From a virus, in IMG/VR virus record IMGVR_UViG_3300036715_002535, positions 47,837 to 111,836 of that record: a stretch of DNA of 64,000 nucleotides; one strand, given 5' to 3'. Position numbers and translations under genes: made by a program. Within the stretch, counting starts at the first letter, position 1, and each line of letters begins with the position of its first letter. Positions 15,406 through 23,197 of the stretch are shown here, piece after piece. The notes beneath the pieces are model-generated. The model was not told where the DNA came from. It ran no database searches and was given only the letters and a program-made list of their open reading frames with translations.

Positions 15406-15829
15406 GAAGGTCCTCGAAGTTCTGAAGGATGGTCGTTATCGAACCACCGCTGGAGTGTGGTACGATGGTAGGTTTCTCCCGCTCTTCCAACCAGCAGACA
15501 TTCGCATTGAATTAAATCTGATGGTTGATGAGGGACTAATCTCAAAGGTTCGGGATAACTTCATCGCCTACTTCTACATTCCCCAACCAGAGAAGCCCAA
15601 GAAAGTTCAGATCACCATCGCTGGCCTCACTGGATCCGGCAAGACCATCGTGGGGGCGATCATCGAGAAAGCACTCCGTGAAGCTGGGATCCAGGTTCAA
15701 CCTTTCGTTTCCAAGGATGGAGATCAGGACTTCAAGAGGGATCTCCTCGAGGATGAGAGGATGAAAGAAGTCCTCCCCACTATCTCTGTGGTTATCGAAG
15801 AGAATCAGCTTCATAAGGGTCCTCAGTGA
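15383..15829 (+). CDS. Small P-loop protein with winged-helix-like N-terminus (148 aa)
   Basis: Residues 1-55 look like a winged helix. The second half has a strand followed by AGLTGSGKT, a Walker A motif, but is too short for a complete NTPase core and shows no clear Walker B. Possibly a nucleotide-binding regulator. A distant relative lies at 48214-48432. Confidence 0.7.
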   Translation: MSVSSIREKVLEVLKDGRYRTTAGVWYDGRFLPLFQPADIRIELNLMVDEGLISKVRDNFIAYFYIPQPEKPKKVQITIAGLTGSGKTIVGAIIEKALREAGIQVQPFVSKDGDQDFKRDLLEDERMKEVLPTISVVIEENQLHKGPQ

Positions 15830-16047
15830 ACAAGCACCTTTCCGCAGATGTAGTCTGGTGGCTACACGGAAAACCCATCTACGTTGATGGGGTTCAGATC
15901 GCGGAAGTGATTCGTAGTGCGGGTCACTTTACAATCCGTAACCTTCGTCCGAATGGTACAACTGGTGTCTGCTATACATCCAACACCAAGGAGGAGCTTC
16001 GTGGTTGGCTCGACAGCAACTATCCTGGTTGGAGTCAAGAGAAATGA
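15826..16047 (+). CDS. Hypothetical protein (73 aa)
   Basis: GTG 15826 overlaps the upstream stop (GTGA). Beta-rich. No family recognised. Confidence 0.6.
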   Translation: MNKHLSADVVWWLHGKPIYVDGVQIAEVIRSAGHFTIRNLRPNGTTGVCYTSNTKEELRGWLDSNYPGWSQEK

Positions 16048-16058
16048 CCTTCGCAGAG

Positions 16059-16307
16059 TTAGTTACCACTCAAACCTGTTGTGGTTCCGCTCTCGAGGCC
16101 TAAGCGCTCTTCGACAACAGAGATCACTTTAGAACGAGATTCGTAAGGTCCAATCATCTTATCCTTCACGACCCCGAACCAGTTCCCATTCTTGAAGTTG
16201 ATCATCGCAACGGTATAGTTCTTGGTCATATCGACCAAGAATGAAATCGGTGCCCCGATGGAGTCGTTCCAACGATACCTCATAAATTCATTATAGCGGC
16301 ATTTCAT
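16059..16307 (-). CDS. Hypothetical protein (82 aa), isolated on the minus strand
   Basis: The only minus-strand gene inside the plus-strand block; it ends tail to tail with the gene at 15826. A TATAAT lies inside its first codons, so an inner ATG (MRYRWNDS...) at about 16283 may be the real start. Strand-rich protein. Confidence 0.5.
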   Translation of the reverse strand: MKCRYNEFMRYRWNDSIGAPISFLVDMTKNYTVAMINFKNGNWFGVVKDKMIGPYESRSKVISVVEERLGLESGTTTGLSGN

Positions 16308-16309
16308 CC

Positions 16310-16337
16310 TTGACGATTAAATTGTCAAGGGTATATT
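16310..16337 (+). promoter_or_regulatory. Class I promoter with palindromic operator
   Basis: TTGACG (16310-16315), 16 bases ending AATTGTCAAGGG, TATATT (16332-16337). Confidence 0.85.
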
Positions 16338-16357
16338 GGTAGGTGGGAGGTTCTACT

Positions 16358-16717
16358 TTGGATACCACAACAGATCTTGAAGTCATCCGCAAGAACGAGA
16401 ACGCTTTCACGTGGGGATACGTTCTGGAAATCTGGGACATGGGTCCCTACACGATCGTGAAGTATCGGGACCAGAAGAACGTTGCTGGCACCACGCCAAA
16501 GCTCGTTGCGAAATCCGTTAAGCATCAGCATCAGATCCTGTACGCACCTTACTTCGATGGCAAGCGGATTCCTTCTTCGTACGCCTGCCTCGAGGATGCA
16601 ATGATCGGTGCGATCTCCCACGTGCAGGGCTACGAGAGAACCTCGAACAGCGCCCAGCACTTCATTTCCAACATGCTTCAGCTCGACGAGAGACCTGTCG
16701 AATACGAGACCTGGTGA
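16358..16717 (+). CDS. Hypothetical protein (119 aa)
   Basis: The TTG at 16358 lies seven bases behind GGGAGG and is preferred. Mixed alpha/beta. First gene of its operon. The 186-aa frame on the opposite strand is a shadow. Confidence 0.7.
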   Translation: MDTTTDLEVIRKNENAFTWGYVLEIWDMGPYTIVKYRDQKNVAGTTPKLVAKSVKHQHQILYAPYFDGKRIPSSYACLEDAMIGAISHVQGYERTSNSAQHFISNMLQLDERPVEYETW

Positions 16718-16751
16718 TGTTGACCTTCCGCTTCCTTTACAAGGACTACAA

Positions 16752-16955
16752 ATGAGCAACCCTATCGTCACAGCAGATTCCCGTCGTCGTATCACCCTCG
16801 GCAACCTGGAGCCCAACAGCTTCGTGGAGATGGAGATTCTGGAAAACGGCCAGATCCACCTTACACCAGTTGAACTGATCCCCAAGCATCTGATTCAGAA
16901 GGGCCAGATGATCGAGGACGGCACTCCTTGCAGAATCATCCACGAGAAGTCTTGA
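16752..16955 (+). CDS. AbrB/SpoVT-like swapped-hairpin DNA-binding protein (67 aa)
   Basis: IVTADSRRRITLGNLEP...FVEMEILENGQIHLTPVEL follows the AbrB pattern of strand, 'RRITL', and a final beta hairpin. Such proteins bind DNA as dimers and act as transition-state regulators or antitoxins. No toxin gene follows, so a regulator is likelier. Confidence 0.65.
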   Translation: MSNPIVTADSRRRITLGNLEPNSFVEMEILENGQIHLTPVELIPKHLIQKGQMIEDGTPCRIIHEKS

Positions 16956-16995
16956 GGTATCTTCTGGCCTTTGGTCCTTTACAATTGAGGTTCCT

Positions 16996-17235
16996 ATGCG
17001 GGTTAATACAACTACTTTGATGTTCGAAGACATAACTGCCCAGGAAGCCCTGTCGCTTCGTGAAGCGATTGTACCACTGATTCTGAATGGTACGATCTCA
17101 GAACAGGCCAGAATCTACTTTGAACATTGGCGAACCGAGCTTGGATACGATGATCGGCAGGGACTGCTCTTGATGTCCACCGCTTTTCCTCAGAGGGTCC
17201 TTCTCTCTCTTCTGCAATACCACGAGGGGATATGA
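16996..17235 (+). CDS. Hypothetical protein (79 aa)
   Basis: ATG 16996 behind TTGAGG. Helical. Overlaps the next start by four bases. Confidence 0.65.
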   Translation: MRVNTTTLMFEDITAQEALSLREAIVPLILNGTISEQARIYFEHWRTELGYDDRQGLLLMSTAFPQRVLLSLLQYHEGI

Positions 17236-17495
17236 ACTACGCTTTTCGCATCAAGCTCAAAGGTAGTGATCAGTTCTCCTACCTTATGATTCCTTCTTTC
17301 TGCGATCGAGGAGTCAGTCCAGAACCTGGGGTGTTTATCGAAGCGGATCAAATCGAAGCGATCCAGTATCAAGATCTAGAAGTGCCCACGATCATGCGTA
17401 GAAAAATGGGAGAGTTGGCTTGGTCCGATATCTCCCTCGGAGAAATTGGAACGCTGTTCGAACAGCAAGCGGAACAAAGGAGACTTACTTCATGA
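17232..17495 (+). CDS. Hypothetical protein (87 aa)
   Basis: ATGA coupling on both sides. Beta-rich front, helical tail. No family recognised. Confidence 0.65.
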   Translation: MNYAFRIKLKGSDQFSYLMIPSFCDRGVSPEPGVFIEADQIEAIQYQDLEVPTIMRRKMGELAWSDISLGEIGTLFEQQAEQRRLTS

Positions 17496-17836
17496 CCACA
17501 ACCAAGGACCCACAAGAGCAGTATCTCAAGCTCATTGGCATCATCGACCAGGCTCGGTACCCTGGAGAGTCTTCCATTGATTGCCTGAATCGAATCATCG
17601 TGGGTGATGGTTACAACATCAACGTTCGAATGAACAACAACATCTCCCAGGGGGAACTCCGTACAATGAAGGGGTGGCTGTGGCAGGCAATCGAGAAGGC
17701 GGATGCCCCTCAGGTTCCACCTCCAGTCCCGAACCCTCTCCGCGAGTCCCTCATCCTGGCTTACAAGCTTGGTTCAGATGGGATTCTTCCAACGGAAGAG
17801 ATTCTTCAGCGCTGGCTCAATCTCGTCAACCCCTGA
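17492..17836 (+). CDS. Hypothetical protein (114 aa)
   Basis: ATG 17492 behind AAAGGAG. Helical front, proline-rich linker (PQVPPPVPNP), second helical segment. Confidence 0.65.
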   Translation: MTTTKDPQEQYLKLIGIIDQARYPGESSIDCLNRIIVGDGYNINVRMNNNISQGELRTMKGWLWQAIEKADAPQVPPPVPNPLRESLILAYKLGSDGILPTEEILQRWLNLVNP

Positions 17837-17843
17837 GGTCCCA

Positions 17844-17969
17844 ATGAACAAAGAAGCGATTGATGCCTTGGATGAATGCCACCAGTGCCGTCATAACCCC
17901 TTTGGCCTCTGCCCTCAAGGTGCTAAGCTGATCTTAGCCACGCAGAAAGAACCGGAGAAGAGGAAATGA
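17844..17969 (+). CDS. Tiny Cys-containing protein (41 aa)
   Basis: ECHQCRHNPFGLCPQG gives three closely spaced cysteines plus histidines, a possible zinc knuckle. Behind GAGGTC; overlaps the next gene. Confidence 0.55.
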   Translation: MNKEAIDALDECHQCRHNPFGLCPQGAKLILATQKEPEKRK

Positions 17970-18140
17970 CCGCGGAACTTCTGAGCGACAAGGACTAAGA
18001 CGCCCTTCAAGTAATCGACATCGAGAACGCTGGCGCCCTAGCACAAATCTTCAATCGTAATGGAATGGCGATGGACCGTCTGCCCTCTGTGTCACGTGGA
18101 TGACTTTACTCACGTAGAAGGTTGCAAGCTCTACCGCTAG
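17966..18140 (+). pseudogene. Disrupted small gene with in-frame TAA and zinc-knuckle tail
   Basis: ATG 17966 reads MTAELLSDKD, then TAA, then DALQVIDIENAGALAQIFNR in the same frame. A second frame from ATG 18060 ends WTVCPLCHVDDFTH.EGC to TAG 18138-18140. It looks like one small protein damaged at two points. It meets the minus-strand hemerythrin gene tail to tail. Confidence 0.4.
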
Positions 18141-18520
18141 AATTTCTGGTTGTGAAGATACAAAGCGAAAGCTTTGTCTTCTTGATCAATGTGTTCAACC
18201 AACCACTCGATCAACCATTCAATCGTTTTCTCTTCTAGATTCTCTGTATGAATCAACGCGAGTTTTGCTTTCATTCCCTGATGCAGAAGAACATGTTTCG
18301 TTAAGTCCGGGAACTTAGCACGTTTCATCATTTCTTCTTCAAGAAGGAAATGTTCTTTTGTGTAGTCATTCAGAAATTTTAACAGTCCAGGAATATCCGT
18401 ATTTGCGTGAATATGGACTGCGTTGAATAATCTCTCGACATGACCAAATAATTCTCTATGTTGAGTATCGATATCCTCAATAAAAGTATCCCACTCTGGT
18501 CGCCAGGAGAGTTCAATCAT
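18137..18520 (-). CDS. Bacteriohemerythrin (copy 2)
   Basis: 127-residue hemerythrin domain with TQH, HFLLE, HVLLH and HIDQED, so the ligand set is complete. Diverged from copy 1 outside the ligands. It follows, and overlaps by four bases, a gene of the N-terminally tagged family. Confidence 0.9.
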   Translation of the reverse strand: MIELSWRPEWDTFIEDIDTQHRELFGHVERLFNAVHIHANTDIPGLLKFLNDYTKEHFLLEEEMMKRAKFPDLTKHVLLHQGMKAKLALIHTENLEEKTIEWLIEWLVEHIDQEDKAFALYLHNQKF

Positions 18521-18918
18521 ACCTTAAAGATCTTTCTGACAGCCTTTTGAACTGCCGTGGAAAGTTCCTTGGGAACCTTCAAGTCAATGAGGGCATCCAG
18601 GATCAGGGTATCCCACTCGTCCGGGCTACCATCAGTATCCCCGATGTGCTTCTCTACGCGCTCCACCACTTTCTTTGCCCAGACATCCGCAGGAGTAACC
18701 TTTGGAGTCTTGGGAGTGACTACGCGGAGGGTACCAGAGGGCATAGTGAACTCACCCAGTCCACCCTCAATAGGCTTCAATCGAAGCTTGCCATCTGGCT
18801 TGACTTCGAGAACCTCGTATTGTACTTTCGTACCTGGCTGGGAAACAATGTCACCCACCTCGAAAACTTCGGGACCGCGCTTCTTGGCGGCTACTTTTGC
18901 GATGACATGAATCTTCAT
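18517..18918 (-). CDS. Tagged protein (133 aa), N-terminus MKIHVIAKVA
   Basis: Its start is a divergent version of the shared tag (see 41674). Residues 20-60 look like an SH3/KOW-type beta domain (FEVGDIVSQPGTKVQYEVLE). The C-terminal 60 residues are helical and basic at the end. No clear class II site upstream. Confidence 0.7.
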   Translation of the reverse strand: MKIHVIAKVAAKKRGPEVFEVGDIVSQPGTKVQYEVLEVKPDGKLRLKPIEGGLGEFTMPSGTLRVVTPKTPKVTPADVWAKKVVERVEKHIGDTDGSPDEWDTLILDALIDLKVPKELSTAVQKAVRKIFKV

Positions 18919-18937
18919 TCGAACTACCCCTTATTTC

Positions 18938-19030
18938 TTAACCCCGTGGACCCTCAGATTTGATAGTCGTACCGTAGATGTTGAACTTCTCGCTCAACAC
19001 TGGAATCGTAGTTTTTCTTCGAAGCCTCAT
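18938..19030 (-). CDS. Small basic peptide (30 aa)
   Basis: MRLRRKTTIPVLSEKFN... begins two bases after the upstream stop. The first residues recall the tag family loosely. A longer start in the same frame at 19126 would overlap the next gene almost entirely and is rejected. Confidence 0.45.
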   Translation of the reverse strand: MRLRRKTTIPVLSEKFNIYGTTIKSEGPRG

Positions 19031-19031
19031 C

Positions 19032-19169
19032 TTATTCCCCGAAAGAAGGTCGTTGGTCTTTCCAGTAAGATTCCGGGATAGCATCAGGATCGCAATCACG
19101 ACCATTTCGAACCGCCGGCTCACCACAACCCTCCTCTTTACAAATAGAACTCGAGATCCGGAATTTCAT
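19032..19169 (-). CDS. Small Cys-containing protein (45 aa)
   Basis: ATG 19169 behind AAGG, with TATAAT 16 bases further upstream. Product MKFRISSSICKEEGCGEPAV... has C-x4-C and begins with a tag-like MKFRI. Probably the promoter-proximal gene of the 18.1-19.2 kb group. Confidence 0.55.
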   Translation of the reverse strand: MKFRISSSICKEEGCGEPAVRNGRDCDPDAIPESYWKDQRPSFGE

Positions 19170-19185
19170 AGTTCACCTTAGAAAA

Positions 19186-19272
19186 TTATAAGGTCAACTC
19201 TTCTTTCTTATTTCGGTCCATCAACCACTTAATCACTCCAAAAAGAGCTGCCCAACCACCATACTCCTTCAC
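19186..19272 (-). CDS. Very small membrane peptide (28 aa)
   Basis: GTG 19272. MKEYGGWAALFGVIKWLMDRNKKEE: one amphipathic hydrophobic helix and a charged tail. Overlaps the next gene's 3' end in another frame. Low certainty. Confidence 0.4.
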   Translation of the reverse strand: MKEYGGWAALFGVIKWLMDRNKKEELTL

Positions 19273-19426
19273 CAAACGGGTGATTGAGATCTTCCTTGCA
19301 GAAGATCTCAGTTCCAATCACTACAGGGGTGATGGGTCGATCACGTTCAATGATTCGATGGGTGGCAAAAACTTGACCCAACGAACTCACTGCCACGTAG
19401 TCCCTTCGATGCTTGATCACTTGCAC
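19229..19426 (-). CDS. Hypothetical protein (65 aa)
   Basis: MQVIKHRRDYVAVSSLGQV... beta-rich; overlaps the DUF5662 gene by ten bases. The last 14 residues overlap the 28-aa peptide and may be out of frame. Confidence 0.55.
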   Translation of the reverse strand: MQVIKHRRDYVAVSSLGQVFATHRIIERDRPITPVVIGTEIFCKEDLNHPFGEGVWWLGSSFWSD

Positions 19427-20028
19427 CCTTCATCCGTCATGTCGCTAGACATGAAGTCGGAAAGAGTTCCATCATGTTCGATTGCTCGATTGACCAGGTA
19501 AGGACCTTCCAGTTCACGAATGGTGTTACGAAGGATGGTTTCGAGCTGACCGCCGATCTTAAATCTGGGTACGTGGACATCCAAACTCTTTCGGATGTCT
19601 CCATCTTTGTAACGCTTGGTAGAAGCCATCCAATCGCACATCATCTCGATCAGATCAATGAGGGACATCCCATCAATTCCATCCGTATAGTGTTCCGGAT
19701 GGTGAAGATTGCAGCGGTAGTGGTGATCTATGGCCGGCTTCATGGCGTCTAGGAACGCTTGATACTCTGGGGATCCGTATGACACACCGGAAGCCAGATG
19801 CGTGTATTTTGCGAAGTATGGGAGCTCTGGGTCGTAGAGTTTGGACCTGTCATGGGTCTGGGCACGAAAGTTCAGGCGCTCGGTCACATTGGCGATGAGA
19901 CCCTTTACCAGCTCGATGTGCTCGAGGGTAGCGCGGTTGGTGATCTTCTCCTCATGGATCAATTCGCGACCAACCGAAGATCTTGGAATGGTCTGAAAGT
20001 CCGGTCCGGTGCTATGAAGCTTCGCCAT
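19417..20028 (-). CDS. DUF5662 family protein (203 aa)
   Basis: HDRSKL, then PEYQAFLDAMKPAIDHHYRCN, HHPEHY.DGI.GMSLIDLIEM and CDWMASTKRY are the signature of DUF5662. The many histidines suggest an HD-like metal site, but no activity has been shown. Start at ATG 20028 (TGATG coupling) is chosen over a longer in-frame ATG at 20184. Confidence 0.85.
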   Translation of the reverse strand: MAKLHSTGPDFQTIPRSSVGRELIHEEKITNRATLEHIELVKGLIANVTERLNFRAQTHDRSKLYDPELPYFAKYTHLASGVSYGSPEYQAFLDAMKPAIDHHYRCNLHHPEHYTDGIDGMSLIDLIEMMCDWMASTKRYKDGDIRKSLDVHVPRFKIGGQLETILRNTIRELEGPYLVNRAIEHDGTLSDFMSSDMTDEGCK

Positions 20029-20252
20029 CACTGATCCTTCCAGAAGTAGTAGGTCATCGCGGAACCAAACCCCCAGAAGATCGTTGTGACCCACTGACGG
20101 AAGGTCCAGGCTCGATCCGTATAGGTACGACCGATCCAGTTTTCCAGATGGCGGAAGACCGGAAAGATCTTCCACATAAGCCATCCGAAGAGAAACCCAA
20201 GGAGTAACGCGATGATCTCGCGCTGGTAGCGCTTCAAGAAATTACTCCGCAC
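20028..20252 (-). CDS. Small membrane protein (74 aa)
   Basis: GTG 20252 lies behind GGAGG. One strong segment IIALLLGFLFGWLMWKIF and a weaker one near the C-terminus. Function unknown. Confidence 0.6.
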   Translation of the reverse strand: MRSNFLKRYQREIIALLLGFLFGWLMWKIFPVFRHLENWIGRTYTDRAWTFRQWVTTIFWGFGSAMTYYFWKDQ

Positions 20253-20406
20253 AGACCCTCCACTTCTTCTCGAAGGTCTTCCAGGTAACCCAACCGGTCC
20301 AGAAGCCATAGTCCATGACCTTGACCTTGGTTCCCTTGACCTCGAGAACCTTACAGAGCCGACCATTCGGATTTCTCTGTACGTACTTACCCACCAGGTT
20401 TTTCAT
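20242..20406 (-). CDS. Small SH3-like protein (54 aa)
   Basis: MKNLVGKYVQRNPNGRLCKV... strand-rich with a Trp-rich end (GFWTGWVTWKTFEKKW). Overlaps neighbours at both ends in ATGA fashion. Confidence 0.65.
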   Translation of the reverse strand: MKNLVGKYVQRNPNGRLCKVLEVKGTKVKVMDYGFWTGWVTWKTFEKKWRVCAE

Positions 20407-20498
20407 CTATTCCACTTGGCTTTCCAGTCACCTTTGAATTCCTCGACTTCCATCCTGGCGCCTTCGACCGCTCCATAAAAGAAGCGGAAGAAGATCAC
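20403..20498 (-). CDS. Tiny membrane peptide (31 aa)
   Basis: GTG 20498 overlaps the upstream TGA (GTGA), and its own TGA overlaps the next ATG. MIFFRFFYGAVEGARMEVEE... Low certainty. Confidence 0.4.
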   Translation of the reverse strand: MIFFRFFYGAVEGARMEVEEFKGDWKAKWNR

Positions 20499-20710
20499 TG
20501 GTAAGTACCAGATGAGGAGCCAGACCAGATGGTGGACTTGAGAAAGTCTCCTCGAAGGATGTCACCCTTCTTGGGAATTTGTTCCTTCCAACCAGTCACG
20601 TGGAACTTGGTCTTGTCCGTGAGGTTGGCGAAGATTGTTTCATCGTTCCACTGGATTCGGTCACCCCAACCGCCACCGATTGTGAAAGGGTTTTCCATGG
20701 TTCCGAACAT
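20495..20710 (-). CDS. Hypothetical protein (71 aa)
   Basis: Beta-rich soluble protein; one-base overlap with the upstream gene. No family recognised. Confidence 0.65.
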   Translation of the reverse strand: MFGTMENPFTIGGGWGDRIQWNDETIFANLTDKTKFHVTGWKEQIPKKGDILRGDFLKSTIWSGSSSGTYQ

Positions 20711-20982
20711 CAGAAGCCTCCAGTGATTATTTCTTCCGCCTGCTGATCTCCATGTTGCAATCGAACGGATGCGATTGCCTCAACCCATCTGGAAGGGTAC
20801 CTTTCTGGAACATCGTCGCACCGGGAGACCTTCTTCTCCGCTTCTTTTCGACCCATTTCATATTCGTCGATGCAGAGAAGTATGGCTTCTTCCTCGGTCA
20901 TTTCGAAGTGAGTGAAGTGATCCACAACTTCCGAAAATCTCGCGATCTTTCTGTTGGGTTGACGAACGAATCTCCAACCCAT
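20710..20982 (-). CDS. Hypothetical helical protein (90 aa)
   Basis: Mostly helical, acidic in the middle (EMTEEEAILLCIDEYEMG). ATGA coupling to the upstream gene. Confidence 0.65.
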   Translation of the reverse strand: MGWRFVRQPNRKIARFSEVVDHFTHFEMTEEEAILLCIDEYEMGRKEAEKKVSRCDDVPERYPSRWVEAIASVRLQHGDQQAEEIITGGF

Positions 20983-21128
20983 CAGAACCTCTTATCTTTC
21001 TTTTTGTCTTTCTTCTCTTTCTCTTTGTCCTTGAGGGCTTCTTGAATTGCAGCAGGACCAACGATGGTGGTGACCGCAGTCAACCCTTCAGCAACTGCGT
21101 AGAAAAGAGAAAGTAAGGGAAACGCCAT
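20982..21128 (-). CDS. Small membrane protein with Lys-rich tail (48 aa)
   Basis: MAFPLLSLFYAVAEGLTAVTTIVGP forms a hydrophobic helix; the C-terminus is KDKEKEKKDKKKDK. A hydrophobic helix plus basic tail is the shape of small holin- or antiholin-like proteins, which is only a suggestion. Confidence 0.6.
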   Translation of the reverse strand: MAFPLLSLFYAVAEGLTAVTTIVGPAAIQEALKDKEKEKKDKKKDKRF

Positions 21129-21129
21129 G

Positions 21130-21588
21130 TTACTCCTCCACGATCATGAAGTAGGGCATACCACCAGGTAACGCAGACCACATCTCACGAGGCATGAGAA
21201 TCCTGGCTTGTCCAGAAGCAACTCCCAGACATAGGAGCTCATCCACATTGACATGCTCACCCCACTGCTCCTCGAACCGATCCACGCACGCCTGAAGGAA
21301 AGACCACCCACCACCGGACTTCTGGCGGAAGGTCTCAGGGAGCTCCATCAGTAGAGCTTTGATCTTGCCAGAGTTCTCCTTGAGACGGCCCGGATGAAAA
21401 CCCACGTGAGCCATCACCCCATGAGCTTCCACGAATCCTTCTGGTGGTTGACCATCGGTCAACTCCTCGTCACGGAACAGGCAGTCCATGAAAACGCTGT
21501 GAACGGCTTTAGCGGTTAGCTTTGGCATCGTTGGATTCTTCGATTGAGCATCTGCGAGGATCTGGGATTCAGTCAGTTCGTCGCTCAT
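21130..21588 (-). CDS. Hypothetical protein (152 aa)
   Basis: A segment VHSVFMDCLFRDEEL...G.VAHVGFHPGRLKENSGKIKALLMELP, followed by GGGWSFLQACVDRFEEQWGEH, resembles a small family in Gram-negative and phage genomes. Function unknown. Confidence 0.7.
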   Translation of the reverse strand: MSDELTESQILADAQSKNPTMPKLTAKAVHSVFMDCLFRDEELTDGQPPEGFVEAHGVMAHVGFHPGRLKENSGKIKALLMELPETFRQKSGGGWSFLQACVDRFEEQWGEHVNVDELLCLGVASGQARILMPREMWSALPGGMPYFMIVEE

Positions 21589-21743
21589 TTGACCTTCTCC
21601 AGAAACTCATCGACTATGACCATTAGCACGAGGGTGATGCCCACCCCGATCCAGCCATTGGCATCACTTCCGGTGTTGTGTCCAATGGCACAACTGATGA
21701 AGAGACCACCGAAGAAAAAGAGAAACTTGTTAAGGTCTGTCAT
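21585..21743 (-). CDS. Small membrane protein (52 aa)
   Basis: Two hydrophobic stretches (NKFLFFFGGLFISCAIG and WIGVGITLVLMVIV). Coupled by overlapping codons at both ends. Confidence 0.65.
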   Translation of the reverse strand: MTDLNKFLFFFGGLFISCAIGHNTGSDANGWIGVGITLVLMVIVDEFLEKVK

Positions 21744-21925
21744 TTCGCCTCCGAGACTTCGATAGAATCAACATACCAGGAATTCTTCTGCACTTCTGGG
21801 TGGAACTTCTCGAACAGGTCCGCAGCGCAATGCCGAGCGAAGTAGGTCTCAGAAGACTCCACTTCGTACTCAGCAAGGGTCTTCTTGGTCTCGCGATCAA
21901 TGACCACGCACAGGAACTTGATCAC
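21740..21925 (-). CDS. Hypothetical protein (61 aa)
   Basis: Strand-helix-strand: MIKFLCVVIDRETKKTLAEYEVES...FARHCAADLFEKFHP. ATGA coupling. Confidence 0.65.
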   Translation of the reverse strand: MIKFLCVVIDRETKKTLAEYEVESSETYFARHCAADLFEKFHPEVQKNSWYVDSIEVSEAK

Positions 21926-22176
21926 TTCTTCACCCGCAGATACTTGAACTCAGGATGCTGATCTTTCGCCTTCTGCACTAGAGGAAGACCGTTGGCCACC
22001 CGCAGGACCTCGTTCCGATCTTCCTCGGACATGGATTCCGGAAAACCGGGATCCCAGGAACCATCCGGGCGGGAAGAAGGCCACTCAGGGATTTGGTCGT
22101 ACCCACGCCTCTTGCATTCATCGCGGAAGCGCTTACGTGCATCCTTGTCCGGCATATCGATGTAAATGGTGCTCAC
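21922..22176 (-). CDS. Hypothetical protein (84 aa)
   Basis: GTG 22176 lies six bases behind GGAG and is preferred over an upstream TTG. Charged, helical. No family recognised. Confidence 0.6.
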   Translation of the reverse strand: MSTIYIDMPDKDARKRFRDECKRRGYDQIPEWPSSRPDGSWDPGFPESMSEEDRNEVLRVANGLPLVQKAKDQHPEFKYLRVKK

Positions 22177-22219
22177 TTGAGACTCCAACCGTAACCAGGT
22201 TCCTCGGGACGAAGGATGG

Positions 22220-22404
22220 TCAGACCATCCGAAGTTGTTTCCACTGCAGAGCCAGGAGATGAAGAAGGTCCTGTTCGTAGTGAATCTTGCACAGGAGATC
22301 GCAGAACTTATGCTCGCCTACCATCGAGCCACTTGCCGGGCATTCCTTGCCGCAGTAGGCGCATGGTCGACGGTCAGCTTGGCATCCCGCAGCACCTGTT
22401 CCAT
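22220..22404 (-). pseudogene. Zinc-finger protein broken by a one-base loss
   Basis: ATG 22404 gives MEQVLRDAKLT; the -1 frame then carries RRPCAYCGKECPASG and FCDLLCKIHYEQDLL to TGA 22220. The second frame has no start. Adding one C in the ACC run near 22373 joins them (about 61 aa). Confidence 0.6.
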
Positions 22405-22405
22405 G

Positions 22406-22714
22406 TTAGTTCCACACTTTCTGGATGGTACGACGAACGATTTCGGTCTGGCTCTGAGCGACGGCCAACTCCCTGCCATCCCAGAGGGAACGAGCGACCC
22501 AGCGGCAACGACCTTCGTGGTGAATGACCGCAGCGGTCCCATTGCTCGGAAGGGACAGACCTTTGTGGTTGTCAGGGTTCAGCCAGAGATTGAACGTGTT
22601 GGCGTCCCGGCTCGGCTTGAGCTTGTAGTTGACCTGCCTCTGGTGCATCACAAGGCGCAGAGTGATCTCCTCCTGCTCCGTGTTGCGGTTGTGAGGTCGA
22701 CTGGTTCCAAGCAT
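22406..22714 (-). CDS. Hypothetical protein (102 aa)
   Basis: ATG 22714 behind GGAGGG, the first gene after a minus-strand class I promoter. Contains a beta-rich region with INYKLK-like and WVARSLWDGRELAVAQS segments. No family recognised. Confidence 0.7.
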   Translation of the reverse strand: MLGTSRPHNRNTEQEEITLRLVMHQRQVNYKLKPSRDANTFNLWLNPDNHKGLSLPSNGTAAVIHHEGRCRWVARSLWDGRELAVAQSQTEIVRRTIQKVWN

Positions 22715-22731
22715 AGTTCCCTCCACCTACC

Positions 22732-22759
22732 AATATACCCTTGACAATTAAATCGTCAA
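22732..22759 (-). promoter_or_regulatory. Class I promoter, minus strand
   Basis: Reading the minus strand: TTGACG (22759-22754), ATTTAATTGTCAAGGG, TATATT (22737-22732). Confidence 0.87.
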
Positions 22760-22805
22760 GGTGGAATTCCGGATTACTTCCGATACCACCTAAGAAATTC
22801 TTCCT

Positions 22806-22940
22806 TCAGGCGACGCGGTATGATCCGAATGTGGGTGGCCGAAAGCCTCTTCCACCAGCTGAAGTGTCTTCGACGCTCTCTTCCAGAACGACGGTTCCAG
22901 ATATCGCAACGTTGAAGATGATCTTTCCCTTCGATATCAT
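22806..22940 (-). CDS. Small hypothetical protein (44 aa)
   Basis: ATG 22940 overlaps the DUF3850 stop (ATGA). MISKGKIIFNVAISGTVVLEE... is a clear beta hairpin. Confidence 0.5.
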   Translation of the reverse strand: MISKGKIIFNVAISGTVVLEESVEDTSAGGRGFRPPTFGSYRVA

Positions 22941-23197
22941 GGATGGATCTGAGTGTGGGTGAAAATACAAGTACCAGGTTTCAGCAAACTGGAGTCCTCA
23001 TTGTTCATCACATATAGGATGGTGACCGGTCCGCAGGAACGTCCTGTTAGCTTGCCGCCTGGATCGCACTCATGGAAGGTGACCTGATCCCCCGCGGTAA
23101 ACGCTCGGTCCGCAGTAGAGCGAAGCTCCCACGGCTTGAGGTCCGTCGCCTTCATATCGTACCACTTGGGATGAACTCTCAGTTGATGGTGAAGCAT
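22937..23197 (-). CDS. DUF3850 (ASCH/PUA-like) protein (86 aa)
   Basis: K..DLKPWELRSTADRAFTAGD.V.F.ECDPGGKLTGRS.GPVTILYV is the DUF3850 pattern (short PUA-like beta barrel, probably RNA-binding). A second member lies at the right window edge (63648). Confidence 0.8.
   Translation of the reverse strand: MLHHQLRVHPKWYDMKATDLKPWELRSTADRAFTAGDQVTFHECDPGGKLTGRSCGPVTILYVMNNEDSSLLKPGTCIFTHTQIHP

Noticed and set aside
16325-16885. 186-aa open frame on the minus strand
   Set aside because: Antisense to two coupled plus-strand genes including the AbrB-like one, and it runs through the promoter.
10102-18140. UGA (or another stop) recoded to an amino acid
   Set aside because: TGA, TAA and TAG are all used widely as true stops at overlapping gene junctions throughout the window.
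22235-22744. 169-aa open frame on the plus strand
   Set aside because: Shadow of two minus-strand genes; it ends in the minus-strand promoter.
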